This document shows positions 18,507 to 27,114 of a stretch of DNA of 64,000 nt, piece by piece; the stretch's first letter is position 1, and each line of letters starts with the position of its first letter. Source of the DNA: Candidatus Gastranaerophilales bacterium. Lineage in GTDB: Bacteria; Cyanobacteriota; Vampirovibrionia; Gastranaerophilales; Gastranaerophilaceae. Below the pieces are notes generated by a model. It was not told the DNA's origin. It worked only from the letters and a program-made list of their open reading frames with translations, and did no database searches. The position numbers were made by a program, and so were the translations under genes. The DNA lies in NCBI GenBank assembly GCA_944324315.1, contig CALUVW010000001.1, forward strand, positions 186,001-250,000. The letters run 5' to 3'.

Positions 18507-19730
18507 ATGAGAAACATTATGAAAAAAAGTATTATATTTTTTGGAGCATTTTTGTTCCTTTCAGGCTGGGTTATAAGAGATAACGTATTTGCTTACAGTC
18601 CTACAGATTTGTATGATAATGTATGGAGACTTATTAATAACAAATTTGTTGACCAGACAAACAATAATCAGGATTGGTCTAAATGGCGTCACAAATATGA
18701 TAACAAAATCCAAACAAATGAAGATGCTTATGTTGCCATTAATACAATGGTAGCAAGTTTAAATGACCCGTATACTAAATTTTTGGATCCAAAAGAATTT
18801 GCAGATGAAACAAGTTCTATTAAAGGCTCTCTAAAAGGTATAGGTATACAAATAGCTGTTAAAGACGGAAAATTAATGGTAATTGCGCCTATAGAAGATA
18901 CACCGGCAGAGAAAGCAGGATTAAAAGCAGATGATGAAATACTGGAAATAGATGGTGTAAGCACAAAAGGTATTACTGTAGATAAAGCTGCTGACAAAAT
19001 CAGAGGAAAAGAAGGCACACAGGTTACTCTGCTTATAAAACGCAAAGATACGCCGCCAAAAACCTACACTATTACACGTGCTGAAATTGAAATAAAATCA
19101 ATTTCTCAAAAATTGCCAACAGAAAATATAAAAATGCCGGAAGATTTTTGCTACATCAGACTGAGTTCTTTTATCAGCAGAAATGCTGCAACCGAATTTG
19201 GAACTATATTAAATAATAATTCAAACAAAAAAGGGTTTATTATTGATCTTCGTTCAAATCCCGGCGGACTTTTAACAAATGCCATTTACATTTCTGACAT
19301 GTTTTTAGACGGCGGAACAATAGTAAGCACTGTTGACAGAGACGGTTATAAAGAAACCCAGCGGGCTTCAGCAGGTGTTTATACAAATAAACCGGTTGTT
19401 GTATTAATTAATAAAGGATCTGCTTCGGCATCAGAAATCTTCTCCGGAGCAATGAAAGATAACCACAGAGCTGTTATTATCGGCGAACAATCTTTCGGAA
19501 AAGGGCTGGTTCAAGAAATTAACAAACTACCTTATGAATCAGGTATAAATATAACTATTCAAAAGTATCTTACACCTAACGGAACTGATATTAACAAAAA
19601 AGGCATAACACCTGATATAGAAGTAAAATTGACTGAAGATGACGTAAAAAATAAAAATGATGTTCAATTACAAAAAGCAATCGAAGTTTTGAGTAAAATG
19701 ACAAACAGGCAGGAAATTGCAGCCCAATAA
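18507..19730 (+). CDS. Carboxyl-terminal processing protease, S41 family (CtpA-like)
   Basis: The 407-residue periplasmic serine protease has an N-terminal signal or anchor (residues 5-30). A PDZ domain follows (about 110-190, with G-I-G-I-Q and A-G-L-K-A-D-D-E-I-L-E-I-D-G), then the S41 core with catalytic Ser in G-S-A-S-A-S-E-I-F and Lys in S-F-G-K-G-L-V-Q. CtpA/Prc enzymes trim C-termini of exported proteins or peptidoglycan hydrolases. The Shine-Dalgarno GGAGG is 13 nt from the ATG, rather distant. Confidence 0.94.
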   Translation: MRNIMKKSIIFFGAFLFLSGWVIRDNVFAYSPTDLYDNVWRLINNKFVDQTNNNQDWSKWRHKYDNKIQTNEDAYVAINTMVASLNDPYTKFLDPKEFADETSSIKGSLKGIGIQIAVKDGKLMVIAPIEDTPAEKAGLKADDEILEIDGVSTKGITVDKAADKIRGKEGTQVTLLIKRKDTPPKTYTITRAEIEIKSISQKLPTENIKMPEDFCYIRLSSFISRNAATEFGTILNNNSNKKGFIIDLRSNPGGLLTNAIYISDMFLDGGTIVSTVDRDGYKETQRASAGVYTNKPVVVLINKGSASASEIFSGAMKDNHRAVIIGEQSFGKGLVQEINKLPYESGINITIQKYLTPNGTDINKKGITPDIEVKLTEDDVKNKNDVQLQKAIEVLSKMTNRQEIAAQ

Positions 19731-19744
19731 AATATTATTTATAT

Positions 19745-19778
19745 AAAAAGCTCCTGATAAATTATCAGGAGCTTTTTT
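19745..19778. terminator. Bidirectional terminator between ctpA and dnaN
   Basis: AAGCTCCTGATAA pairs with TTATCAGGAGCTT and has A/T flanks on both sides. It serves both convergent genes. Confidence 0.88.
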
Positions 19779-19801
19779 TATTTGTTTAATTTTATTTTTG
19801 T

Positions 19802-20923
19802 TTATCTTATCTGAACAGGCATTATAAGACATACATAATCTTCTTCACTGTCAGGTCTGAACATTGTAGCAGAAAGAGGAGTGTTCAAACCGATTTTTAC
19901 ATTATCAGAATCAAAGTTTTTCAATGCTTCCAAAACGAATTTATAATTAAAAGCAATAGCCAACTCTTCCCCTGCATAATCTATATCAATACTTTCTTCT
20001 GATTTACCGGAATCCGGTGTATCCGCTGTCAGTTTTAGTGTGTTATGGCTGAATTCAAGTTTTACTATACTTGTTTTTTCATTTACCATAATTGATACAC
20101 GCTCAAGAGCTGAAATCATTTGAGAAACATTAACAACAGCTTCTTTGGGACTTTCTTTCGGTATTAACTGATTATATTTGGGAAATTGTCCTTCAAGAAG
20201 TCTTGATATTGTTGTTGTTTTCTCTGATTTAATTATTATTTTTGATTTTTCCGTATATATTTTAACGGAATCTTCATCAATAAAACTGCTCATTTTTATA
20301 AATTCATTCAATGTTTTTGAAGGAATTATAAGCTGTTTAGCATGGTTATCTTTGTTATCAATAGTTTCACGAACTCTTGCAAGACGATTTCCGTCAGTTG
20401 ATGCAATTTCCAAAATATTTTGAGAAATATCACATACTATACCTGATAACAGATTGCTTGTTTCATAACTTGCAGCTGCAAAACCTGCTTGTTTAACAGC
20501 TTTTACAAAAGGTCTGATTTCAATTTCAAACCCTTCCTCTTCCTTGACATCAACAGAAGAAAATTCTCTAGGAAATTCTGCTGCAGAAATACCGATAATA
20601 TCAAATTTTGAATTTTGGCAAGTTATATTAACTGTTGTGTCTCCTTCATTCATTTCAAATGTAATTAGTTTATCACCTAATTTAGAAACAATTTCATTTA
20701 ATGTTTTTGAAGGCAGTGTTATTTTACCATCTTCTTCAACCTGAGCGTCAACTTCTGCAATTACAGTTAAATCTAAATCTGTCGCAACAAGTCTTACCGT
20801 GCTTTTATCAATGGTTTCAATAAGTATATTTAAAAGCACCGGCTGCAGCGCTTTCATAGATGTAGCTCTTTCAACTATTTTAATACCATTATACAAATCA
20901 TCTTTTTTTACAATAAATTTCAT
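19802..20923 (-). CDS. dnaN: DNA polymerase III beta subunit (sliding clamp)
   Basis: The 373-residue protein has three clamp domains; it begins M-K-F-I-V-K-K-D-D-L and ends with the conserved pattern M-P-V-Q-I-R (usually M-P-M/V-R-L). The clamp tethers DNA polymerase III to DNA. Its start follows GGGAG. The gene reads away from a 613-bp AT-rich region interpreted as the chromosomal origin; no dnaA is adjacent, which matches the cyanobacterial arrangement. Confidence 0.97.
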   Translation of the reverse strand: MKFIVKKDDLYNGIKIVERATSMKALQPVLLNILIETIDKSTVRLVATDLDLTVIAEVDAQVEEDGKITLPSKTLNEIVSKLGDKLITFEMNEGDTTVNITCQNSKFDIIGISAAEFPREFSSVDVKEEEGFEIEIRPFVKAVKQAGFAAASYETSNLLSGIVCDISQNILEIASTDGNRLARVRETIDNKDNHAKQLIIPSKTLNEFIKMSSFIDEDSVKIYTEKSKIIIKSEKTTTISRLLEGQFPKYNQLIPKESPKEAVVNVSQMISALERVSIMVNEKTSIVKLEFSHNTLKLTADTPDSGKSEESIDIDYAGEELAIAFNYKFVLEALKNFDSDNVKIGLNTPLSATMFRPDSEEDYVCLIMPVQIR

Positions 20924-20989
20924 ACTTAATACTCCCGACTTATTAACCTATATAAAAATTATACTCATTCAAACTTCAAAAAAAACAGA

Positions 20990-21256
20990 ATAATACAAAA
21001 AGTTTACTTTAAGTTTTTAACAAAAATTTTTCTATTAATTATTATATAAATAATAATATATAAATATTTAATAATAATAAGCAGTTAATATTTGTAGAAA
21101 AGTACCGGAAAATATTGTTATAATTACATTTTTGTTGTCAATAAATTTGTAGAAAAAAAGATAATAAAAATATAAAAATAGTAGAAAACTCAAAATTGAA
21201 AATAAATCTGTAGAAAACTCATGAATTTTCTACTATTTATAAAATACTTTTCTACA
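20990..21256. other. oriC: Putative chromosomal origin (oriC) with TTTTCTACA boxes
   Basis: The region upstream of dnaN (20924-21536 has no gene) holds an AT-only stretch near 21025-21080 suited to duplex unwinding. It is followed by six 9-mers of one kind: TGTAGAAAA at 21093, 21148 and 21209 (plus), AGTAGAAAA at 21180 (plus), and the reverse forms at 21226 and 21248 (minus). They differ by one base from the canonical DnaA box TTTTCCACA (T for C at position 6), and no canonical box is seen. Clustering, mixed orientation, the adjacent AT-rich tract and dnaN support an origin. Confidence 0.65.
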
Positions 21257-21309
21257 AAAAACGGTAATTTTTATACATCTTATTTTGCTGATTAAATTTA
21301 ATAAAAAGC

Positions 21310-21394
21310 TTGACAAATATTATTTTTTATGTTATAAAGTGTGTGGGGTAAATGTATATTTATAAGTCTTGTCAAATGACGAGACTTTCTTTTT
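21310..21394 (+). promoter_or_regulatory. Strong promoter and attenuator-like hairpin in a long leader
   Basis: TTGACA (21310-21315) and TATAAA (21333-21338) are separated by 17 bp. About 20 nt after the expected start lies the hairpin GTCTTGTC/GACGAGAC (21366-21385) followed by a T-rich tract to 21394. The next gene begins at 21537, so this would be either a 190-nt leader with premature termination or a separate small RNA of about 50 nt. Confidence 0.55.
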
Positions 21395-21536
21395 CGGAAA
21401 ATGGTCAGTTTTTGGGAATATAATTCTTTTGTAAAAATAATGTTACAAAGCATATTTTTTGTTAAAGTTTTTGGATAAATTTACCGAGATTAAATTTACA
21501 GACAGAACAATAAATAATTGGAGGTAAATTTTTAAC

Positions 21537-21896
21537 ATGGATTTAAAAACTGAAAATGTTACAGTTCTTGACTGTAACACAGTCGCCAACGGTCTTTTAA
21601 AAGAACTAACCGATATTGACGCAATTGAGAGGGCGCTTAACACAGAATTAAGTTCCGCAGATTTGTTAAGAATTGACAGTGCAATATTATCAAATCTAAG
21701 GAAAACAAAAGATTTTTCACGAAATTTATTACACCAGCTGGAACAGGGCAAATTTGAAACAGTGGCAGTGAAACCTCCAAAATCTTTAGATTTTGAGTTA
21801 AAACAAATTCAAGAAAATGCTATGATTGATATTACATTACCCTTGCAGAATATGTTTGATGAAATGGTGAATTATGTGTCTGAAGCATTAGTTTAA
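21537..21896 (+). CDS. Small protein beside oriC, paralogue A
   Basis: The 119-residue acidic, helical protein starts behind TTGGAGG. No family is recognised. Its C-terminal D-I-T-L-P-L-Q-N-M-F-D-E-M matches D-V-T-E-P-I-K-N-L-F-D-D-V in the next gene, so the two appear to be diverged duplicates. They form an operon (26 bp apart) ended by a terminator. Position beside the putative origin raises, but does not establish, a replication or cell-cycle role. Confidence 0.6.
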   Translation: MDLKTENVTVLDCNTVANGLLKELTDIDAIERALNTELSSADLLRIDSAILSNLRKTKDFSRNLLHQLEQGKFETVAVKPPKSLDFELKQIQENAMIDITLPLQNMFDEMVNYVSEALV

Positions 21897-21922
21897 GTTA
21901 ATAAAAATAAGGAGCAATGAAA

Positions 21923-22213
21923 ATGAAAAAAGTACAAGAATTAGATGCGTTAGAAATTGATTTTTCTAAAATTACCCCTATTGAAGATGTATGTGAAAAT
22001 CTTATGCTTTCTGAGGAGTTGTTGGAAAAGTATAAGATTGTAATTGATGAAAGCAAGATTGAACAAATTATTGCAGAAATTCCGGAAGAACACCGTCATA
22101 CACTGACATTTGATGAAAAACTTGAATACATAAGAAAAATTCTTTCTTATGATGTCACAGAACCAATCAAAAACTTGTTTGATGATGTATTATGTTTTGT
22201 AAGTAAATTTTAA
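21923..22213 (+). CDS. Small protein beside oriC, paralogue B
   Basis: I start at ATG 21923 because AAGGAG is 8 nt upstream; the ATG at 21917 is only 2 nt from it. The 96-residue acidic product shares its C-terminal 23 residues' pattern with the preceding gene. The N-terminal half (L-E-I-D-F-S-K-I-T-P-I-E-D) has no recognised domain. Confidence 0.6.
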   Translation: MKKVQELDALEIDFSKITPIEDVCENLMLSEELLEKYKIVIDESKIEQIIAEIPEEHRHTLTFDEKLEYIRKILSYDVTEPIKNLFDDVLCFVSKF

Positions 22214-22240
22214 AAAAGAGGATTTTAAATCCTCTTTTTT
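22212..22240. terminator. Bidirectional terminator between the small paralogues and der
   Basis: AAAGAGGATTT pairs with AAATCCTCTTT, with A and T tracts at each side. It sits exactly between the two stop codons. Confidence 0.85.
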
Positions 22241-23571
22241 TATTTCTTATCCTTATCTGAACGTTCTCTGACAGAAAGCTTTACAGGTGTTCCGAAAAAT
22301 CCGAATGCTTCGCGCAGTTTGTTTTCAATATATCTTTTATAATGGTCTTTCATAAGATCTGCATTATTGGCAAATATCACGATATGCGGGGGCTGAATAC
22401 CTGTTTGTGTTACATACATAATTTTAAGCCGTTTTCCCTTGGAAGATGCCGGAGGATTAAGCATATATGCTTCTTTGACAATTTTGTTTAACAAACCGGT
22501 AGAAATACGTTTGGTGCATTCTGCATAAACTTTTTCCGCTTCCGTGAAAATTTGATGAAGCCTTTGCTTTGTTACGGCTGAAATAAATATTTTTGGTGCA
22601 TATTCAAGAAATGGAATATCATTAGCAATTTTTTTGCTGTATTGATTTATTGTGTTGGATTTTTTATCTTCTATTAAATCCCATTTATTGATGGCAATAA
22701 TCAAACCTTTTCCGGCTTCTGTAATAATTGAGGCAATTTTTTTATCCTGATCGGAAATACCTTGAGTTGCATCAATTACAAGAAGTGCAACATCGCAATC
22801 TCTTATAGAACGTATTGCTCTATCTACTGCAAATTTTTCTACACCCCAGTCTACTTTTGATTTTTTTCTAATTCCGGCGGTATCAACAATTACAAATTCT
22901 CTGTTGTTATAAGTTATTGAACTGTCAATGCTGTCGCGGGTTGTTCCGGAAATATCAGAAACAATTACTCTGTTTTCATTTAACAGTGCATTTACAATAG
23001 AAGATTTTCCGGCGTTCGGTCTGCCTACAATTGCAATTTTGATAGTACTGTCATCTTCTTGTTCAATTTCTTGTGAAAAATCTTCTGTAACAAGATCCAG
23101 AAGATCTCCAACACCGCCTGAGCCATGGAGAGCAGAGATTCCGACCGGTTCACCTATTGCAAGTGAATAAAAATCGTTAACCATTAATAAAGATTCAGGA
23201 TTATCAGATTTATTAACAGCAAGAAAAACAGGTTTTCCCGATTGTCTTAAAATATTTGCGATATCGTAATCAACAGGGTTAACACCTTCTTTTCCGTCGA
23301 CAATAAAAATTATTTTGTCAGCTTCTTCACATGCAATTTTTGCCTGATCAAAAATCGAAAGCATAATTTCATCTTCATCACCCGGGATAATTCCGCCTGT
23401 ATCTATTACAGTAAAAATTTTATTCTGCCATTCTACGTCAAAATAAATTCTGTCGCGTGTAACTCCAGGTAAATCATCGACAATGGAATTTCTTGTTCCA
23501 ATAAGACGATTTACAAAAGTTGATTTTCCGACATTCGGTCTGCCTACAATTGCTACAATAGGTTTTTTCAT
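22240..23571 (-). CDS. der: Ribosome assembly GTPase Der (EngA)
   Basis: The 443-residue protein has tandem GTPase domains: the first with G-R-P-N-V-G-K-S-T, D-T-G-G-I and N-K-S-D, the second with G-R-P-N-A-G-K-S-S, D-T-A-G-I and N-K-W-D. A C-terminal KH-like domain ends the protein. Der acts in 50S subunit maturation. The start has no Shine-Dalgarno; TATAAT lies 6 nt before the ATG (23578-23583), predicting a leaderless message. Confidence 0.98.
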   Translation of the reverse strand: MKKPIVAIVGRPNVGKSTFVNRLIGTRNSIVDDLPGVTRDRIYFDVEWQNKIFTVIDTGGIIPGDEDEIMLSIFDQAKIACEEADKIIFIVDGKEGVNPVDYDIANILRQSGKPVFLAVNKSDNPESLLMVNDFYSLAIGEPVGISALHGSGGVGDLLDLVTEDFSQEIEQEDDSTIKIAIVGRPNAGKSSIVNALLNENRVIVSDISGTTRDSIDSSITYNNREFVIVDTAGIRKKSKVDWGVEKFAVDRAIRSIRDCDVALLVIDATQGISDQDKKIASIITEAGKGLIIAINKWDLIEDKKSNTINQYSKKIANDIPFLEYAPKIFISAVTKQRLHQIFTEAEKVYAECTKRISTGLLNKIVKEAYMLNPPASSKGKRLKIMYVTQTGIQPPHIVIFANNADLMKDHYKRYIENKLREAFGFFGTPVKLSVRERSDKDKK

Positions 23572-23626
23572 AAGGTAATTATAACATGGAAAAAGTTAAA
23601 ACATAAAACAAAAGTAAAATAAGAAA

Positions 23627-23704
23627 ATGTAACGAAATGTAAATATAAATTAAAAATGCCTGAAACTCAGATATAATGCCTCATAGGATAGGATAGGATA
23701 GGAT
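23627..23704 (+). promoter_or_regulatory. Promoter module with four tandem ATAGG repeats (copy 2)
   Basis: In order: ATGTAACGAAATGTAAA (23627-23643), an AT stretch, TGCCTGAAACTC, TATAAT (23672-23677), then CATAGG with four ATAGG copies (23683-23702). It matches copy 1 at 4813-4893 over about 75 bp apart from a few bases and the repeat number. It drives the gene at 23791 through a leader of about 105 nt. Confidence 0.7.
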
Positions 23705-23790
23705 GTATTGCGCCCGTAGCAATTTTTTTTGCCAGTTTGATTTTACATGTGTATAAGACGTGTAGAAAAGAAAACAGAAAGGTAATTAAT

Positions 23791-24789
23791 ATGGTAGACA
23801 AAATAGCATTTACTCCCCGTGTACAAACCCCTGCTTTTAAAGGTATAGCAGAAGAAGCTGCTCCTGTTATTGTTGAGCAGGCAAAAGATGAAACTGATAA
23901 TAAAGATTATTCAGGTTTACTAACCGGAACTCTTGCTGCACTCAGTGCTTTTGGTCTTGGTCTTGTGGCAAGAAAACCTAAAACTGTTGAAAAGGTTGTT
24001 GAAAAAGTAGTTACAGAAACAGCACATGAAGCTCCAAAAGCCTTCAAAAAATTAACACCTAAAGAACAGGAAGCAATTTGGAAAGCTGCTGCCAAAAATA
24101 ACAAATATATGTATATTGCAGAACAATCTTCGAAAAAAACAACAGCTCTTTCCGATAATTTAATAAATGCTTCAAATCCTCAAATACGTTCAGAAATCAG
24201 TCCGGAACTGGTAAAATTAAGACATGATATGCAGGCACGTGCTGCTCTTTCACAAGCAGAAAGCATAAACAAACCATTTGAAACAAATGCGCAAAAGATT
24301 TATGAAAGTAATGTTCAGATGAGACCGGCAGAGTTGACCGGCAAAGTTTACACAGACAAAGAACTTGAACTATTGGAAGCTTTTAATCCGCAGGCATATA
24401 AACATAGAATGATTAATACAATTAACCATAATAACGCAGTAGAACGTGCAGAAAAGAATTCTATAGGCAATTTGGTATCTAATAGCGAAAGAGCTGGTTT
24501 AAACAAGGTAAAAAGAACCGCACAACGAAGAGAAAATATGTCACAACACCTTGCAAACGGTCCCCATAAAAATCAATTCACAAGAGGTAATTACTCTTAT
24601 ATTGTAGAAAACGGGAAAGTTGTAAAAATTCTAGACGGTCAAACAGAAAAAGGTAAAGTCAGAATAATTACGGATGAAAAGAAAATCGCAAAACATCTGG
24701 CCAAACATAAAATTAACCCGTTAACAATATCAACAAACAGTGAATTTGAAAATATGTTTGCCACAACTATCAATAATACTGCAGCTTAA
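23791..24789 (+). CDS. Lineage-specific membrane-tethered protein with PAFKG tag
   Basis: The start is ATG 23791 behind AGAAAGG; the longer upstream frame runs into the leader. The 332-residue product has P-A-F-K-G at residues 14-18, one hydrophobic helix (41-60) and then a long Lys/Glu/Asn-rich region with no recognised domain. The C-terminal part (about 240-310) contains a short beta-like repeat (Y-S-Y-I-V-E-N-G-K-V-V-K-I-L-D-G). It is followed by the GHKL/HExxH gene in the same direction. Confidence 0.65.
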   Translation: MVDKIAFTPRVQTPAFKGIAEEAAPVIVEQAKDETDNKDYSGLLTGTLAALSAFGLGLVARKPKTVEKVVEKVVTETAHEAPKAFKKLTPKEQEAIWKAAAKNNKYMYIAEQSSKKTTALSDNLINASNPQIRSEISPELVKLRHDMQARAALSQAESINKPFETNAQKIYESNVQMRPAELTGKVYTDKELELLEAFNPQAYKHRMINTINHNNAVERAEKNSIGNLVSNSERAGLNKVKRTAQRRENMSQHLANGPHKNQFTRGNYSYIVENGKVVKILDGQTEKGKVRIITDEKKIAKHLAKHKINPLTISTNSEFENMFATTINNTAA

Positions 24790-24863
24790 ATAAGTTTTAG
24801 CAGAATAACAAAAAAATTTTTGTTTTGACTTATAATATATAAAAAAGTGTGAAAGGTAAGAAC

Positions 24864-27026
24864 ATGAAACTAACTCCTATTGGTGCAACACCGATTAAAC
24901 CATATTTTCGGGCAAAAGAATCAGCAAAACCCGAAATAAAAGAAGAAAATAACAAACAAGAAGAAAAAAAATACACCGCAAAACAAAATAATACAATGGT
25001 AATAGGAACGGCATTATCAACGGCAATTCTTGTTGGTTCGGTTGTTCATGGTCGAAACAAATGGAAAATAAGCAGGCTGGAAAACGAAGTTTCAGAATTG
25101 ACAGGATGCAGAAAAATTTTGAAAGAAACCGAACAAAAGGTTAAAGATCTTACCACTAATAACGAAACACTTTCAAAACTAAACAAAAAATTACAAAGAG
25201 AAGCAGATAAAGCAAAAGAAAAATTTACGGATATCTTTGAAGGCGATTTGGCACCAAAAGATTTGCGTGACAAGATTTTCAATGGTTTGAAAAACAAAAT
25301 TGATAATGGTGACTACGGCTACGATATTAACAATCCTCCTGTAACTGGTAAAGGCAGTGCAACAATCTATCCTGATGCAGTTACTCTTCCATCATCTGTC
25401 GGAACATTAAATCGAGCGGAAATGATAGAATTACAAATTCCTAAAATTGACTCTGACGGAAGGTTTAGTTATGAAGTTCCAATGTCGAATGAGGTTAAAA
25501 TTACGCATGCCAAATCTGTTGACTTTACTCCGGTAAAATCGCAACCAACGAATATTTCGGAAAGTTATGCGGATTCTGTTCAATGGGGTAACGATAAAAT
25601 TGCCCGCGATATATTACAGAATTTCTATGACGGTCACGGACAAACTCTTGACGGTGTAAAATTGCACTTTGAACCTTCAGGAAACGGAAAGTTTAGGGTA
25701 AGAATAGAAGGAAAATCGACTTATACTCCTGATAAAGCAATTTTGCTCGGAGAATCCACAAAACGAGATGATGCAAAAGCAGCCGGAAATTACGGTGAAG
25801 GTTTGAAAATGGCAACCCTGAAACTTTTAAAAAACGGTGGAGCACCGGAGGTTAAAATAGCATCAGATAACTGGAAAGTTACATACAGTCTTGAAAAAGG
25901 TAATCTTTCCGATAAGCGTGTTTTGTCATATTCTGTTGATAAAACAAATAAATATGACGGTAATTATATTGAATTTGAAACATCGGATAGACAATTGCTG
26001 GAGTCATTAAGAAAAACATTAAATCGTTTTTACAGTTCGGGAAATGCACATTTTAAATGCCCTGATTTTGAAAATGATATACTGGGAATTAAAAATCTCC
26101 CCAAAGGTGAAAAAGGCGGAATATATATTGCAGGTCAGAGATTTGAGTTTAATGGTGATTATGACGGACTTGACAATATTGTGATTTTCTTAAAAGAAAA
26201 ACCGCCCAAATCTATCCTCGATCCATCGCGTGACAGAACATCATTGAATACATCAAATCTTGAAGATATTGCAAGATGGGTTGTGTATGGTAAAAGTATG
26301 TCTAAGGATGATAAAATAAAATTGCTAAAATCTCTTGAAGATTATTGGGAACATACATTTGGAGACAATTCTCCTATGGACACATTTGTTGAAATTTTCT
26401 TGCGGTGGGTAAATTTGGGTTTATCTGAGTCCCAGTTACATATTAAATTCCCCGAAAAATATGTAGCTTATTCTAATGCAAGTCCTGATCTTTTTCTTGA
26501 CCTTCGAATGAAAGGTTATAAAGTGTGTAAAAAAGGATTTGCAGATCTTGGAATGCCAACAATACGCGATCTTATGGGTGATGCAAGAGCACATGATGTT
26601 GTTGTTCCAAATAATACCCAGAAAAAGAAAATATTAATTCTTAAAGAAGCATTGAGAAAACTTTCTCCGGCATTACAAGATGATCATTTTACAGCGTCTG
26701 AACTTGATACTCATATTTATATGTTTGATAAGACATCTCCTAAAGACAGTAAAATGTATTCTGATTGTAACGCTGAAGCAATAATTGATAAAGGTGTTTC
26801 TAAAGGATTTTGGATTGAAAAAAGTTATCTTGATCGTGCAAGATTTTCAGATGCTTTAGAAACAGCACTACATGAACTTTCTCATAAAGCCGGAGGCGAT
26901 GAAAGTGCAGAATTTTCATACAAATTGACAAATGTAAATAAAGATGCCATAGACATGCTTATGAATGATGTGCAGACCAGAAATGAAATGCAGGCGTTAA
27001 GTAATCTTTGGAACAGCTTAGATTAA
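24864..27026 (+). CDS. Membrane-tethered GHKL ATPase fused to HExxH metallopeptidase-like domain
   Basis: I start at ATG 24864 (GAAAGG 7 nt upstream). The 720-residue product has P-Y-F-R-A at residues 13-17, one membrane helix (44-62) and a coiled coil (68-122). A region resembling the GHKL (Hsp90/MutL/MORC) ATPase follows: N-box R-D-I-L-Q-N-F-Y-D-G (248-257), L-G-E-S-T-K (295-300) and glycine motif G-N-Y-G-E-G-L-K (308-315). Near the end is A-L-H-E-L-S-H-K-A-G-G-D-E-S, an HExxH zinc-peptidase motif (670-674) with a downstream Glu in D-E-S-A-E-F as possible third ligand. I know no named family with this order. Confidence 0.65.
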   Translation: MKLTPIGATPIKPYFRAKESAKPEIKEENNKQEEKKYTAKQNNTMVIGTALSTAILVGSVVHGRNKWKISRLENEVSELTGCRKILKETEQKVKDLTTNNETLSKLNKKLQREADKAKEKFTDIFEGDLAPKDLRDKIFNGLKNKIDNGDYGYDINNPPVTGKGSATIYPDAVTLPSSVGTLNRAEMIELQIPKIDSDGRFSYEVPMSNEVKITHAKSVDFTPVKSQPTNISESYADSVQWGNDKIARDILQNFYDGHGQTLDGVKLHFEPSGNGKFRVRIEGKSTYTPDKAILLGESTKRDDAKAAGNYGEGLKMATLKLLKNGGAPEVKIASDNWKVTYSLEKGNLSDKRVLSYSVDKTNKYDGNYIEFETSDRQLLESLRKTLNRFYSSGNAHFKCPDFENDILGIKNLPKGEKGGIYIAGQRFEFNGDYDGLDNIVIFLKEKPPKSILDPSRDRTSLNTSNLEDIARWVVYGKSMSKDDKIKLLKSLEDYWEHTFGDNSPMDTFVEIFLRWVNLGLSESQLHIKFPEKYVAYSNASPDLFLDLRMKGYKVCKKGFADLGMPTIRDLMGDARAHDVVVPNNTQKKKILILKEALRKLSPALQDDHFTASELDTHIYMFDKTSPKDSKMYSDCNAEAIIDKGVSKGFWIEKSYLDRARFSDALETALHELSHKAGGDESAEFSYKLTNVNKDAIDMLMNDVQTRNEMQALSNLWNSLD

Positions 27027-27114
27027 TATCTCTTTACAAAAAATTAAAGTTTCCTAAAAAAATGTCCGATAACGTATTTGTAAAAAAGTAGTTTTTACAG
27101 AAAGGACAGGTATT

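Noticed and set aside
20924-21536. Canonical DnaA boxes TTATCCACA or TTTTCCACA
   Set aside because: None found by eye; only the T variant TTTTCTACA is present.
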